From Trametes villosa (taxonomy: Eukaryota; Basidiomycota; Agaricomycetes; Polyporales; Polyporaceae): 64,000 bases of DNA. Below, one piece after another: positions 13,732-24,600 of this stretch. The stretch spans positions 9,386,001-9,450,000 of the forward strand of contig PUDQ02000001.1 of the NCBI GenBank assembly GCA_002964805.2. The letters run 5' to 3'. The notes under the pieces are model-generated. The model searched no databases. It saw nothing but the letters and a program-made list of their open reading frames with translations, and was not told the origin of the DNA. Within the stretch, counting starts at the first letter, position 1; every line of letters starts with the position of its first letter. The position numbers and the translations under genes are program-made.

Positions 13732-14826
13732 TTGGTATGCTCGCAACCGTACACCAGGTGCTCATCAGTTTTCTTATACCCATCTGGAGGCCGCGCCAAC
13801 ACCGTCTTCGTGGACTACCTTCGGGAACTGCGCAATGTCGTAGAATGGCCGGTCTGGCCCCGGACACAGGTTCCCGCCACACCACCGCACGAGCGGGCGT
13901 TCAGCGTCGACGGCATTCTCGAGAAGGGCAAAGGCACGGTCGCACGGCGGGACATCTGGGCGGGAGAGCCGATCTGGCCGGAGCGCCCCCAGTACGCCGT
14001 ACGCCGTACGCTCACCTGTGCCTCCGACCAAACAGACGGAAACGGCATCTTCTACCACGCCGCCCTGCAACGCCTGTCCTCCCGCTCCAAGGAGGCCTTC
14101 TTCGAGCTCGCCTCCGCCTATCCACCCGCCGAGTTCGGCATCGTGCCCGGAATCCTCAATACAAGCTGTCTCGAAATCCGCATGTCCGACGCGGAGCCAG
14201 ACACCTCAGCTGAAGGACCAGAAGACACCTACACGGGGCTCTTCCCGACACTCTCGCGCGCGAACCACTCGTGCATGCCGTCCGCGAACTACTTCTTCGC
14301 CTTCCCCGCGTTCGCCGGCCAGCTCTGGGCCGCACGCGACATCTCCGCCGGGGAGGAGATCACGATCACGTACACGCCGCTCACCGCGCCGCGCATCGAG
14401 CGCCGCGCCTTCCTTGCCTGCACGCGTTTCTTTGTATGCGCATGCGCCGCATGCACTGTCCCACCCCGCCAGGCGGAGGCGAGCGACGTGCGGCGTGCCG
14501 TCGTATACGCACTCCTGGGGCGGCTGCAGCACACGCGGACCCCGCCGCGAATACCGCTAGCGGAGCTCGAGCAGGCGCTAGGGTGGGCGGAGGAGGAGGG
14601 CATGACGGTCGAGCGCGCGAAGGTGCTGCTGTACGGCAGCCAGGTGCTCACGATCTACGGGGAGCTGGACGTGGCGATGGCGTGGGCGCGGCGGGCCAGG
14701 GACGCGTTTCGGACGGTCGAGGGGAGGGGTCGTACAATGTGCGCCGGCTGGACGATGCGGATAGGGTGCATAGCAGCATGGTGTCGAGCGGGAGCCGGAC
14801 GCTGTATCGGTAAGCCGTCATGCTAA
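13732..14826 (+). CDS. SET-domain protein (SMYD-like), possibly damaged
   Basis: The frame contains the diagnostic SET core. It has a GKGTVARRDIWAGEPI segment near the start, NHSCMPSAN (14260-14290) forming the cofactor-binding pseudoknot, GEEITITYT with the catalytic-type tyrosine (about 14350-14380), and the post-SET cysteine cluster FVCACAACT (about 14430-14460). A helical C-terminal part follows. SET proteins of this type methylate lysines on histones or other proteins; the substrate is unknown. No ATG lies in frame before residue 151, so the first coding exon is probably upstream behind an intron and the start given is only where the frame opens. Near 14728, in GGGGAGGGG, a one-base shift would restore a more protein-like end (YNVRRLDDADRVHSSMVSSG, stop near 14813), so a late frameshift is possible. 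No copy is seen in the next unit. Confidence 0.6.
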   Translation: MVCSQPYTRCSSVFLYPSGGRANTVFVDYLRELRNVVEWPVWPRTQVPATPPHERAFSVDGILEKGKGTVARRDIWAGEPIWPERPQYAVRRTLTCASDQTDGNGIFYHAALQRLSSRSKEAFFELASAYPPAEFGIVPGILNTSCLEIRMSDAEPDTSAEGPEDTYTGLFPTLSRANHSCMPSANYFFAFPAFAGQLWAARDISAGEEITITYTPLTAPRIERRAFLACTRFFVCACAACTVPPRQAEASDVRRAVVYALLGRLQHTRTPPRIPLAELEQALGWAEEEGMTVERAKVLLYGSQVLTIYGELDVAMAWARRARDAFRTVEGRGRTMCAGWTMRIGCIAAWCRAGAGRCIGKPSC

Positions 14827-15049
14827 TTTTCCCCGTCTTACTGTGAGGAGGTATATACGCGATGTTCAGCAGCACTGGTGGCGTAGATCCCTCTCTGGGG
14901 ACGGTTTTGTTGATATGGACAACACGGCAGACCGTCACTTCAACGCAAGGGGGTTCAGAAGTATTGAACAAGCCATGCCGGCATATAGGACACACGATTG
15001 CGGTACATGCTCAGCTCTCATCTACGATACTCTACCAGGGCGTCAGAAA
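14827..15049. other. Possible last exon of the SET gene
   Basis: A donor-like gtaagc at about 14812 and an acceptor near 14850 could join the SET gene to a further open stretch reading RRYIRDVQQHWW. I cannot decide between this and plain intergenic sequence. Confidence 0.25.
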
Positions 15050-15790
15050 GGCGTCTCAATCTTCCGTCGAGCCGCATTGGAACTTCACGATCGCCGCAGC
15101 GCGCCACAGCAGGATCCTTTCTACCGCCTCTTCACCATCCTCGTATCGCACGTCCTCGCCAAGCGTCGTGGAAGCGTTGGGCCGCGCGCGGTGGCCTATG
15201 AGCGTGATGGCGATCGTCCGCAGCGGCGGCATATCCTGTACTATCCGAGCAGCGAGCCGGTCCAGGTCCAGGTCGCGTAGGTACTCCTCTGCAGGGCACA
15301 CTGTCAGCTCTGCCGTGGAGGGTGCTGACGCGTCCCGGCTAGGCTGCCCGAGGGTCGAGCACAGGCGTGACGTAGCCTTGAGTCAGCGGGAGTTCGTTGT
15401 CACTTGTCCAGGCAGAGAGAGACGAGATGTGGGTGCTGTATCGTGTACTTGACGTCGGGTGGGCCGGTGTTGCACCAGCTGGTGGTGAGGGAGCGGAGCG
15501 TATGCCGGCAGCTGCGAAGGAGGCGAGTGCACCGACATTTGGTAGTCACGAGGGTTAACATACTGGTTGAGAGCCGCCTCCTCCGAGCGCTTCTCCTGGT
15601 TGCCCATGAGACTCGCCGGATTTCGTACGCACTGCACGACGTTGAAGGAGGCCCCCGAGCAAGAACTGTGTCGAGATCAACCCGTGAACAATCGCCCTAT
15701 GCGGCGGGTGGTGCTTGCGTAGATCGAACGTGCTCGCGCGGGGTGTCGTACTCAACGTGATAGCAGGAACAGCTTAGTGATGCTTTGCTC
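15050..15790 (-). pseudogene. Decayed protein gene, copy 1 (unidentified, F-box-like at best)
   Basis: On the minus strand the string CYHVEYDTPRASTFDLRKHH (just below 15770), then NVVQCVRNPASLMGNQEKRS (about 15650-15590) and, in another frame, PAEEYLRDLDLDRLAARIVQ (about 15300-15240) can be aligned with the copy at 47900-48540. The pieces lie in different frames and are separated by stops, so the gene is broken. A conserved hydrophobic VRHLAIF-type strand followed by an ALNLYVLPPA-like segment recalls the C-terminal part of basidiomycete F-box/LRR-like proteins, but no F-box is readable. Function unknown. Confidence 0.45.
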
Positions 15791-16201
15791 GCCTTCGCCG
15801 ATAGGTGTGTGACCCTATATCACGTTAGCTATGTGCGCTGGAGGTGCGGGAAAGGGGACGTACGCGACGACTGCTGCGGGAGAGCCACAAGCCGCCTTTC
15901 ACATCCGCGGGGCAATGATCCAAGCAGTTGCGTGACGTATACGCGGAGTTCTCCTTAGAGAAACACACCGCCTGCTCCAATGCCTGAGTGAGTCTGAGGC
16001 GAAGGTCAGGATGTTATGAGCGGAGGCATATCGGAGGAGGAAGTCATTGCTCACCGGTGACAAACAGCACGAAAAACGGGGAACGCGGCCGTGAGACGTC
16101 ACAGGTAGCGGGAACGAAACGGAAGAGCACGTCTCAGAGTAAGGACAGAAACGTCGGCGAGTAACCTAGAAGCGTACTACTGCACCGCGCACGGTGCCCT
16201 C
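15791..16201. other. Intergenic, paralogous to about 48540-48780
   Basis: Ordered similarity to the B-C interval: tgctcaccggtg followed by acaaacagcacg/agagggcagcaa, then gccgtgaga and acgtc(t/g)cagagta. The Plavaka element inserted just after it. No gene is seen. Confidence 0.45.
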
Positions 16202-16208
16202 CGTGAAC
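16202..16208. repeat. Target-site duplication, left (Plavaka-like element)
   Basis: CGTGAAC directly precedes the left inverted repeat and recurs exactly at 24634-24640 after the right one. A 7-bp duplication of host sequence marks the insertion. Confidence 0.85.
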
Positions 16209-16241
16209 CCCAGTGAGAATCGACAAGTTCTGGGGCGATCC
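16209..16241 (+). repeat. Left terminal inverted repeat
   Basis: Begins CCCAGTGAGAATCGAC and ends GGGGCGATCC. All 33 bases are the exact reverse complement of 24601-24633. Weaker similarity continues inward for about 12 bases (AAATAGATCGGC against TAAACGATCCGC). Confidence 0.92.
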
Positions 16242-16668
16242 AAATAGATCGGCGAGCATCCGTAGATATCCTCATGTGCCGATTACCGTATTTGGCCAGA
16301 TAAGCGCCCGCCTCGATCGTCCAGATGACATCGTTTGTCGCGACCATGGTCTCCTCGCTCACAACATGTCAAGCCATTCATAGGACCATACTCCTCTTGG
16401 GCTGCCTTTCTCTCTCTATCTGGCTGGTCTACTTGTTCTAGTATCTCGTTCCCTTGCGCGGCTGGCCCGACGCCCGACTAGGACGCTGTCTCGCACCCGC
16501 CTGCGCACCCGCGCTCGCGCCTCCCACCGTTATCGCTGCACGGAACAGCAGCATCCCGCAACTCTCGTAGTACGCGTGCAGTTCCAATATTAACATGTGC
16601 CCATATTGTATATAGAGGGCCCGTTCTAATGACATTTGTGTCACTGCACACCCCGAGCTCGACTCACC
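16242..16668. other. Left subterminal region and transposase 5' leader
   Basis: Non-coding stretch of about 430 bases between the inverted repeat and the transposase start. By position it should hold transposase-binding sites and the promoter. I see no clear copy of the GATACATGSGG motif that is frequent at the other end. Confidence 0.4.
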
Positions 16669-19600
16669 ATGCAGCCCGATCCCGACCCCGACTCGGACTC
16701 GGACTCGGACTCACTGCCGCAAGACCCCGACACCGTCCTGTGGTGCAACTGCAAGCACCTGTGCGACGGCAAGATGCAGATTATCAAAGGCCGGCGCAAG
16801 TGGAACCGCCACGCAAAGCACCGCGAAGGCCCCGCCGAGTTCTTCAAACGTCGGCGGGGAGAGGTTCCCGTGGTACCAGGCAGCAGCGCCAACCGCGCGC
16901 CCGCTCCCTCAGCGCAGGTACGGCACTCATGCCATGACTCCGGCGTGGCGATACTGAATATACTTTCAGGCATCCGCTCGTGCCGTTCGCGGCGCACCCG
17001 CACGCCTTGAACCTGTCGGCGTGCCGCCCAGTCAGGTATGCGCCTCTCCAGCGTCACTGTTTGGGATTCATGCTGACCCCAAAACACTTAGGGCCCCGCA
17101 GCCAGCCGGTCTGCGCCTGTCGAAGAGCCTAGGCCCATGAGTGTCGACCCTCCCAGCCCGCCGCTCATGCTCGCGGAGCCGGAACCGCCGCCGGGCGCAG
17201 ACGACCACCCCTCGGGCGAGCTCCCGGCACCGCCGCCTCCTCAGCCTGTCCCTCCTCCCGACGCAGGCGAGCGCATGCGTCACGACGACGATCCGCCCGA
17301 CGATCCACCAGAGCCCTTCGCAGACGAGCCGGATGCACCCGTCCACGACCCCATCTATGGCTACACCGAGGACGTCGGTGTCCCGCAGGTGGCGCGCCGC
17401 CGCGAGGTCGCGCAGGCGCAGGATTTCATCCGCGAGCTCCGCGCGGCGACGCTTGACACGTCCGGCCTGCCGGCCGAAACGGTCGCTCGCCTGCGCGCAC
17501 CTCCTCACGTCGTCGCTCACATCACGGACGAAGAGCGCGCCGCCATCCGCATGTACCTCGCGCGCGGCAACGCGTCCGAGGATAACTACGCGGATAACCG
17601 CGCAGCCCTCGTCGAGCTGCACCAGGAGCACGAGGAGACCTTCCCAACCTACGACCAAGCCCGGCGCCTTGTCGCGAACGTCACCGGCATCGACGCTCTC
17701 ATCAGCGACATGTGCGTCAACTCCTGCGTCGCGTTCACCGGGCCTTTCTCGGACTTGGACAAGTGCCCGATGTGCAAGGAGTCCCGCTACGACGAGCACG
17801 AAGCGACACGCGGCCGCCAGGTCCCACGGCGGACATTCCACACGTACCCCATCGGCCCCCAACTCCAAGCGCTATACGCCTCCTCCGAGAGTGCGGAGCT
17901 CATGCACCATCGCGCGGAACGCACTCGAGCGATCCGGGCGCAGCTACGCGCCGACCCCAATTCGATCGAGGAGCTCGATGATGTGTACTGGGGTAAGGAC
18001 TACATCGCCGCGACACGACGCAGGGGGCCCATCAAAGAGGACGACAATGTTCTGATGTTCTCGATCGACGGCGCTCAGCTCTATCAGTCTAAGGCTAGTG
18101 ACTGTTGGTTCTACATCTACGTCCTCCTCGATCTCCCGCCACAGTTGCGATACAAGAAACGATATGTCCTCCCTGGCGGCGTCATCGGCGGCCCCAAGAA
18201 GCCGAAGAACGTCGACTCCTTTCTCTTCCCTGGTCTCCATCACCTCTCCGCTCTCCAACGCGATGGACTCAAGATCTGGGACGCGGCACGCGAGCGCGAA
18301 TTCACTTCGAAGCCCTTCCTCTACCTCGCCACAGCGGACGGTCCCGGCATGGCGTATCTGAGCGGCTTGGTCGGACACCAGGGTGCGCGCGGGTGCAGGC
18401 TCTACTGCGGTATTCGCGGAAGATTCAAGCCCTCGGCGTCCACCTACTACCCGGTGATGCTCCGCCCTAACGACGACAACTCGCACGACGGCTCCAACCA
18501 TCCCGACTTCGACTCATCTGCCGATGCAGAGGCGTCCTCGGTCACCTCAGCGCGGTATCTGGAGGGCCTCCGCGAAGTCGAGGGCTCGCGCAGCCTCGGG
18601 CAGTACCAGCGCCGTCGTCTCCGCACTGGAATCGCGAAGCCGAGCATCTTCAGCGGCCTCTCGCGCACCCTTGCACTCCCCGGATGCTTCGGTGCGGACC
18701 TGATGCATCTAATCACTCTGAACTTAACCGACCTTCTCATCAGCCTTCTTCGAGGCACTCTACACTGCGACGCCACCGACGACCGCGCCTCTTGGGACTG
18801 GGCAGTTCTAGCCGACCCGCAGGTATGGCGCGCGCACGGCAAGTTGGTTCAAGACTGCACCCGGTACCTTCCTGGCTCCTTCGACCGTCCCCCGCGCAAC
18901 CCCGCCGAGAAGATCTCGAGCGGGTACAAGGCGTGGGAGTTCCTGCTCTATGTATACGGCCTTCTGCCCGGCCTCCTCCGTTCTCAGCTTCCCACTCGGT
19001 ACTACAAGCACTTCTGTAAGCTCGTCTACGGCGTCCGAATCATGCTCCAACACTCTATCCCCGCCGCCCAAGCCCGCGCAGCTCATCTTGCCCTCGTCGA
19101 GTACGTCGTCGAGTACGAGACCCTCTATTACGGCCGTCGCCTCGACCGACTTCACTTTGTTCGCCAGAGCATCCATGCCCTCATCCACATGTGCCCCGAG
19201 GCCTTCCGCGTCGGCCCCGGCTCCCTCTACAGCCAGTGGACCCTGGAGAACTACATCGGCAACATTACCCGCGAAATCAAGCAACACGCGACACCGTACG
19301 CCAACGTGTCGGAGCGCGCCCTTCGCCGTTGCCGGATGAACGCCCTCCAGGCGATGATTCCGGCGTTCGCGCATGACGAAACCCCTCCCACATCCTCGAT
19401 GGATCTCGGCAACGGCTACCGCCTCCTTCGGGCCCGGGACCGCGGCATGTTCACGCTCACCGCGCTCACCGAGCAGCGCGCCCTTCGCGACTGCCTTCTT
19501 GCCAACAACGTCGTACCCGACCCGAGCTACCAGCCCGCCGTACAGCGCTGGGCGCGCCTCCGCCTCCCCAACGGGCAGATCGCGCGCACGGCTTGGAAGG

Positions 19601-20084
19601 AGGACATCACGGAGGCACGCGGCCGGGAGATTCGGCGGGCGCGCATGGTGAAAGTGAGTTGATCATCTCTTCTGTCCATTCGTTCGCTGATGTGCCCGGG
19701 ATATATTAGCTCACGAACAATCGTTTCGCGGAGGTGATATATTTCTTCCTTTTCCAACTCCCAGTCGGTCAACGCGCCTTCGCGATGATCTCGTACTTTT
19801 CCCTCCCTGATGCCAATATTCTGGCTGCATCGTACAATGTCCTTGCCGTGTGTACCTACGCCGGAGGACTCTCACGAGTAGTTATTGATGTACGTATGAT
19901 TGAGTCTGTCGTCGCGATGGTGCCTTTACCACGCACGGACGAGGAGAGTAGGGCTGGGGGAGCCGGGCAGCTCGGCGCACGCTTTTTTGTTGTCGAGAAG
20001 CCCGGGCTGGCAGTTGCCCAGCTGGGAGGGTTTGCCGAGGCGATGGAAGCACCGATGGATGGGGTCGACAACGACGACGAGTAG
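16669..20084 (+). CDS. Plavaka-type transposase
   Basis: Four exons join in frame: 16669-16917, 16970-17035, 17092-19653 and 19710-20084 (introns of 52, 56 and 56 nt, GT..AG), giving 1083 residues. The N-terminus has an Asp/Ser repeat and a Cys-rich DNA-binding-like module WCNCKHLCDG (residues about 25-34). A second Cys pair, CPMCKES, is near residue 330. The core has SIDGAQLY near 427, LPGGVIGGPKKPKNVDSFLF near 467, and ATADGPGMAYLSGLVGHQG near 519. The aspartates of SIDG and ADGPG are good catalytic candidates. A conserved WTLENYIGNITREIKQHATP block follows. The last exon, with RVVIDVRMIESVVAMVPL and FFVVEKPG, is typical of the family C-terminus. By family it cuts and joins at the inverted repeats in the nucleus. 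The gene is intact; the start follows from the exon-1 module and frame. Confidence 0.88.
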
Positions 20085-20154
20085 GCAGACTTTTATTACA
20101 TAGGTTTTGTAAAGTACAGTTTTGCATTGCACAATGTTTGTATATTGTTATCTA

Positions 20155-20515
20155 GCGAGACAAGGCGGCGTGCGCGGAGACCGCGCGCACAGAGACCGCG
20201 CGCGCATATGGCGCGCATGGAGACACCGAGAGACCGCGCGCGAAGAGAGCGCCGCGAAGAGAGCGCGCAAAGAGAGAGAGCGCGCACAGAGAGAGAGCGC
20301 GCGCGCGCGAAGACAGCGCGCACAGAGAGCGCGCGCGCGCGAAGACATCGCACGAATATGGCGTGCATGGAGACGGCGCGCGGGGAGTGGCGAGACACCA
20401 GGGCGACGAGACAGCGGGAGGACGACACGAGAGACAGAGCACATAGAGACACAGGACTTGTAGCGAGAAGACGAGGCAGCGCAGGACGAGACGAGGCAGC
20501 GTGGGGCGAGACGAG
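20155..20515. repeat. CG/GA low-complexity array
   Basis: About 350 bases made largely of GCGCGC, GAGAGA and GAAGAGAGCGC runs between the transposase stop and the 3' end of the minus-strand gene. Two longer imperfect units are visible: gcgcatatggcgcgcatgga near 20205 and cgaatatggcgtgcatggag near 20355. It probably carries the 3' ends of the two convergent transcripts. Confidence 0.65.
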
Positions 20516-20519
20516 TGAT

Positions 20520-21326
20520 CTACTTGTCATCAAGGCGCGGGCGCTTGGGGCTCGACGGCTTGGGGCCCGACGAGGAGGCGAGTGGCTCATCCTCCCATCG
20601 GGTGTGTCGTGCAGGTGCGGATGTATGCGTAGTAGAGGGACCTGCCTCCGTCGACGGCTCGCCTGTGGTCCGACGCCCCTCTGGCCCGCTGTACCGCCTT
20701 GTCCGGGGAGACGAAAGCTTTGTGAGTAGATCGAGGTGAAGGCTACTGAGGAGCTCCTTTTGGAGCGAGGCCTGGAGGGTGTCGTAGAGGCGGTCGTGGA
20801 CAGCGTCGATCAGCCGAGGGTCCTCCAGCAGAGAGTCCGTGAGAGTCTCCAGAGCTTCGCGAGTCAGTGGCTGAGTCTTTTTGTGCGCCTGTTCTTGGTT
20901 GGGAGGAGGGGGCGATAAGTCGGATGAGGCATGGGATGGCGTGGAGGCGGTCGCAAGAGCACGCTTGAACTCTGTGTTGACAGCGGTCACGAAGCCGTTG
21001 AGGTCCACGTATGCGCGCTTGAAGTCGTCTCGCGGCACCGTGCCAACCTCCCCGTGCAGCTCGCAGGCGACACGAGCCGAGAGCTTGGACAGTTCCAGGA
21101 GGGCGGTCACCAGGTCCGCCGTCTGCGTGCGCTCTTCGATGCTTTCCGGTTTGCGGCAAAGCGCCGCAGCGTAGCATAGAATGTTGTCGTCCGTATGCTG
21201 GCGGTCGAGAGGCCTTCGAGATATTGTCAGTACATTCAGCGGGGCAGCACTGTTCTGTAGGAGGGGGACATACTGGGTAGCCGGTATTACCAAGACTGGG
21301 ACCTCGAGCGGTGCGTCCTCTGCCAT
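20520..21326 (-). CDS. Transposon accessory protein 1 (unknown function)
   Basis: Open from the ATG at 21326 to the stop at 20520-20522, 268 residues if unspliced. A candidate 60-nt in-frame intron (about 21210-21270) has a GTATGT donor and CTGAC branch-like sequence, so about 248 residues is also possible. I recognise no domain. The protein is helical in the middle (SIEERTQTADLVTALLELSK), then Pro/Ser-rich, then has a second helical stretch (ALETLTDSLLEDPRLIDAVH) and a Ser/Thr-rich tail. It ends in PSSPKRPRLDDK, a plausible nuclear-localisation signal. The gene converges on the transposase and is head-to-head with accessory gene 2. Inside an intact element it may assist transposition, for example as a DNA-binding or regulatory partner; this is inference from position. 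Confidence 0.65.
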   Translation of the reverse strand: MAEDAPLEVPVLVIPATQYVPLLQNSAAPLNVLTISRRPLDRQHTDDNILCYAAALCRKPESIEERTQTADLVTALLELSKLSARVACELHGEVGTVPRDDFKRAYVDLNGFVTAVNTEFKRALATASTPSHASSDLSPPPPNQEQAHKKTQPLTREALETLTDSLLEDPRLIDAVHDRLYDTLQASLQKELLSSLHLDLLTKLSSPRTRRYSGPEGRRTTGEPSTEAGPSTTHTSAPARHTRWEDEPLASSSGPKPSSPKRPRLDDK

Positions 21327-21576
21327 GTTATTCTTGTAATTTGATGTGAATCGTAGTGCGGCAGTGCAGAAGCAAAAGTGCGAGTGCGAGTGCGGGGGCG
21401 CGAGGAAGCGGAGGTGGACGTTGTTGGAGAGACGACAAGTCCAGCTCGACCGTGCCGCGCTGTCCCAATTTGGCACTTTGCCGTCACGTGATGTAACGCG
21501 TCCTCGCGACTTGGGACGCGTCTCACGAAAACTCCTCCTCCATCGCTCTTTTCCTCCTCCCACGACATACAGCAAA
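21327..21576. promoter_or_regulatory. Shared divergent promoter region of the two accessory genes
   Basis: A 250-base gap between the ATG of the minus gene (21326) and the ATG of the plus gene (21577). It has pyrimidine-rich runs (ctccatcgctcttttcctcc) just before the plus start and cacgtga-like sequence near 21485. There is no clear TATA box. Role inferred from the head-to-head arrangement. Confidence 0.45.
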
Positions 21577-23964
21577 ATGGACTCCCAGTTCGACCTCCCT
21601 GTAATTCCCTCCCAAGCTCTAGGTAACTCAGTATTATCAAGCCCTCCTACTGGGTCTTCTTCAGACAACGAAGATCCTCTTCTTGGCACCATCTTCGACG
21701 GCGGCGGATCCGCTGACGGCCGTGCCCATGTGCCTGCTCATCGATTCGCTGACACCCAGAACCTCGGCGATGCCAATCAAGGCCTGGGAAGTTTTCCACA
21801 AGCGCATACAACCGCCTTTGGAGGGCACCCGACCAACTTCCTCCTCAATGCAGGCGCCAATTCCACCGGTTCCGCCGGTTTCGCTGGAGCTCTCATGAAT
21901 CCGTTGATGGCTGCGATGCCATACATGCTGGCAGCCCAATTCCAGGTGTGTAAATATGTTTGACATCGAGCAGCCGGAATACTGTCAAATAACGCATTTC
22001 TAGCAGAATCCTGCGGGAATGCTCTTGCCTTCGCAGGCGTCTATGCAAGGTCCCTCACAGGTAGCCGACGCTGTGTTACATGCACGACATCAACAAATGG
22101 CATCCCAGGGCATGGATGCAATGAATGCAGCGTGAGTCGGACCGCATATATCCACTCCTAGGGTGATCACCGGGTCACACCTCTGATCACGAGCAGTAGA
22201 CTGCGTGCGGTGCCTATTCCAGCTGTCCCAGTTGACAATGACAGCTCCACGCAAATGCCGTCAGGTGCGCCCGTATGTTTTCTTCCTTGACTCCTACTAA
22301 CACAATTATGTAGCCGTCGTCCCACGCACCAGAACTGTCCTACCTCGACACGCTCATCCGGACATTGTGCGACGCCGCGAGGACTTCCCCGCGGTCCCGT
22401 TCTGGGCGCTGAGCGACCTCCGCGACGCCGAGAACAATACAGCGCCAACGCCTGGGCAGGCCAAATACCGCGGGGCTACGCTGGTTTCCAAGGGAATCAA
22501 CAAAACGATGATCTGGCTGACCGATGCAGATGGCAAACCGGTATCCGGGCATAGGTGTACCGCCATTCGCAGGCGCGCCCGCGAGTTCTTTGTCTTTCTC
22601 GCAAACGAGAAGCGATACCCACGCACCTGGGACCACGGCGCCGATGCACCGATGAAGGACGAGCTCAACGAAATCCTACGCGCCAGCTTCGTCGAAATGC
22701 AGTACTGCGACGACAGCAACTGGAAATGTCAGCTCCTCGCGACGGGCATATACCCACAGTGGCGCAAGAAGTACGACGCCCGAATGGCGCGGTTGGCCGA
22801 GAAGGAACGGGCAAAAGCCGAGGCGCTGCAGAATGGCGGGGGGTCGGACGACAAGGTTACGGTAAGCAAGAAGGCGGGGAAACGCGCCAAGAAGGGGGGC
22901 AAATCAGCCAAGAAGGGGAAGGGAAAAAAGCGCGCCGCCCCGGATTCAGGTACGTCTACTATCTCGCGCTTACCGTGCCTGACCTTAACATCTACAGATT
23001 CGTCTGATGACGAGATTGAGACCGACTCTGGTGGAGAATCCGACGCCCTCAACGGAGCTAAGTATACTATTAGCGAGGAATCTCCAGACGGCGACAACAC
23101 TCCGTTCAAGCGCCGCCGCGTCGATTCGGCTGGCAGTGGCACTCCCTCGCAGGCCTCCCCATCCTCCCCTGCTACGACCCCCTCTCGCGCTTCCCCCCGT
23201 CCCCTCGAGAACGGCCCCGTTGAGCCCATCCCGGCGCCCGCTGCCCCTGTGACACCGCTGGACGAAGCCGACGACGATGACATTGTGGTGAGTGCACGGT
23301 CCGTTCCCATGCTAGATATCTACTCATACCTTGCTCGCATCAGCTTCCCAACCTGCTGTGAGTAACGGATGGTTGATCTCCCTTGCTGACGCTGACCGTA
23401 AGTACAGCAGCGGTATATGGCCTGCAAAAGGTGATGCCCCCGGTGCCTCCGCTGCTACCGGCACCTCCGCCACCTCTGCCGCCGCCGTCACTGCCCCCGT
23501 ATCCCCTCGCAACAGTCCCAAGCCTCGCGTGGGCAAACCCCCAGTGCCTGCCGCGTCTACGATCGCCGTCCCCGCGGCGCCTGGCGTCCCGCTCAAGAAC
23601 ACTCCGAAGCTCTCTGCTCAAGGTGTCGAGAAACTCGACGGTCAATGGCCTCCCCACCCGCGATGTGATAAGCTCAAGTACGTCCTCCCTGGCTTCGACT
23701 CCATCCCACTAACATCCGAGCCGTCGACAGGGACAACTGCGCGCGCTACTGGATTCGCGAGAACCCGACCGGTACCCAGGCAGACTTCAACGCCTTTTAC
23801 AAGGGGCTGGCCGTGCATCCCAAGCGGCTGGTACGTCCCCTCAATGCGAACCTCGCACAGCCGCTCACGTTCCTGCGCAGCGCTGGCTGAAGAATGCGGA
23901 GGGTCGCCACCCGGCAGCCGCTGGCAGCGCGCTTGAGAACTCTGCGGGCCCGTCGACCGGCTAG
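21577..23964 (+). CDS. Transposon accessory protein 2 (unknown function)
   Basis: Eight exons by frame and splice consensus: 21577-21945, 22004-22131, 22197-22264, 22314-22949, 22998-23287, about 23338-23677, 23731-23830 and 23881-23964. The joint near 23288-23337 is the only uncertain one. The product is roughly 560-580 residues. The N-terminus is Gln/Ala/Met-rich. A conserved-looking block follows in exon 4, with FPAVPFWALSDL, YRGATLVSKGINKTMIW, RYPRTWDHGAD and ATGIYPQWRKKYDARMARL. Next come a Lys-rich basic run (KKAGKRAKKGGKSAKKGKGK), an acidic Asp/Glu segment with FKRRRVDS, Pro/Ser/Ala-rich sequence, and a final folded-looking piece (KDNCARYWIRENPTGTQADF..AVHPKRL). The basic and acidic tracts suggest a nuclear, nucleic-acid-associated protein. 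I know no domain for it; it may help the transposase or be cargo. Confidence 0.7.
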
Positions 23965-24199
23965 AGGGTGCGCCAATCCGGCCGCCGACGCTGCCTTAAT
24001 GACTGACTACGCTTTTTCGCAGCCTCTCGATCTCCTCGCACAGCCTACAGGTCGTATTCCACACACTACCATCACCGCGCCGCTTGCAACCGCCGCGCGC
24101 ACACACTATCATCGTGGACATCCGTCCGTCGCCGCGCAATGACTCGGAGGTAAGTGATTCCGCTATCCGACATAGCTGGCTGACGAGTTCCGGTTGTAG

Positions 24200-24385
24200 A
24201 CATGTGCAGCCGCCGCGCGAAGTAGCGGGCAGGCGAGGAGCATGCACGCGCAGACCGCGCGCGAGGAGACCGCGCACGCGGAGGCGGGCGACGCTCTCGC
24301 GGGCGCGCGCGCAGAGGCGGGCGACGCGTGCAGAGGCGGGCGGGGAGCGGGCGCGCGGGCTCGGGTGTCTTCGGAACGTCGGGCG
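24200..24385. repeat. GCGCGC/GAGGCGG low-complexity tract
   Basis: Imperfect repeats of gaccgcgcgcgaggaga and gaggcgggcgacgc. It resembles the array at 20155-20515 in composition and lies between accessory gene 2 and the right subterminal repeats. No coding role is seen. Confidence 0.55.
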
Positions 24386-24463
24386 GGCCCGATCGGTTAT
24401 ATCAGATTTGTAGCTCGGGGGCCTGTATGTCTGCAAGCATCCAGAAATGCGATTATCATTCCA

Positions 24464-24592
24464 GATACATGGGGATTCCGCCGGATGCTTGGTGGATACA
24501 TGGGGAAGGTTGCCCATGTATCCCTGGGACACTTTTGCGTCCCGAAGTATCCAGAAAGGTCTCCTATAGAGGACCAAATGGGATACATGCGG
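24464..24592. repeat. Right subterminal repeats GATACATGSGG
   Basis: Four copies within 130 bases: 24464-24474 (+), 24495-24505 (+), 24513-24524 (inverted, CCCATGTATCCC) and 24582-24592 (+). Clustered short motifs inside the terminus are the usual transposase-binding sites in EnSpm-like elements; the binding role is inference. Confidence 0.7.
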
Positions 24593-24600
24593 ATCGTTTA

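Noticed and set aside
17068..17868. Minus-strand open frame of 266 codons opposite the transposase
   Set aside because: Antisense shadow of a GC-rich coding exon; no domain and no splice structure.
20155..20515. CRISPR-like or regulated repeat array
   Set aside because: Low-complexity CG/GA sequence without regular spacers, inside a fungal transposon.
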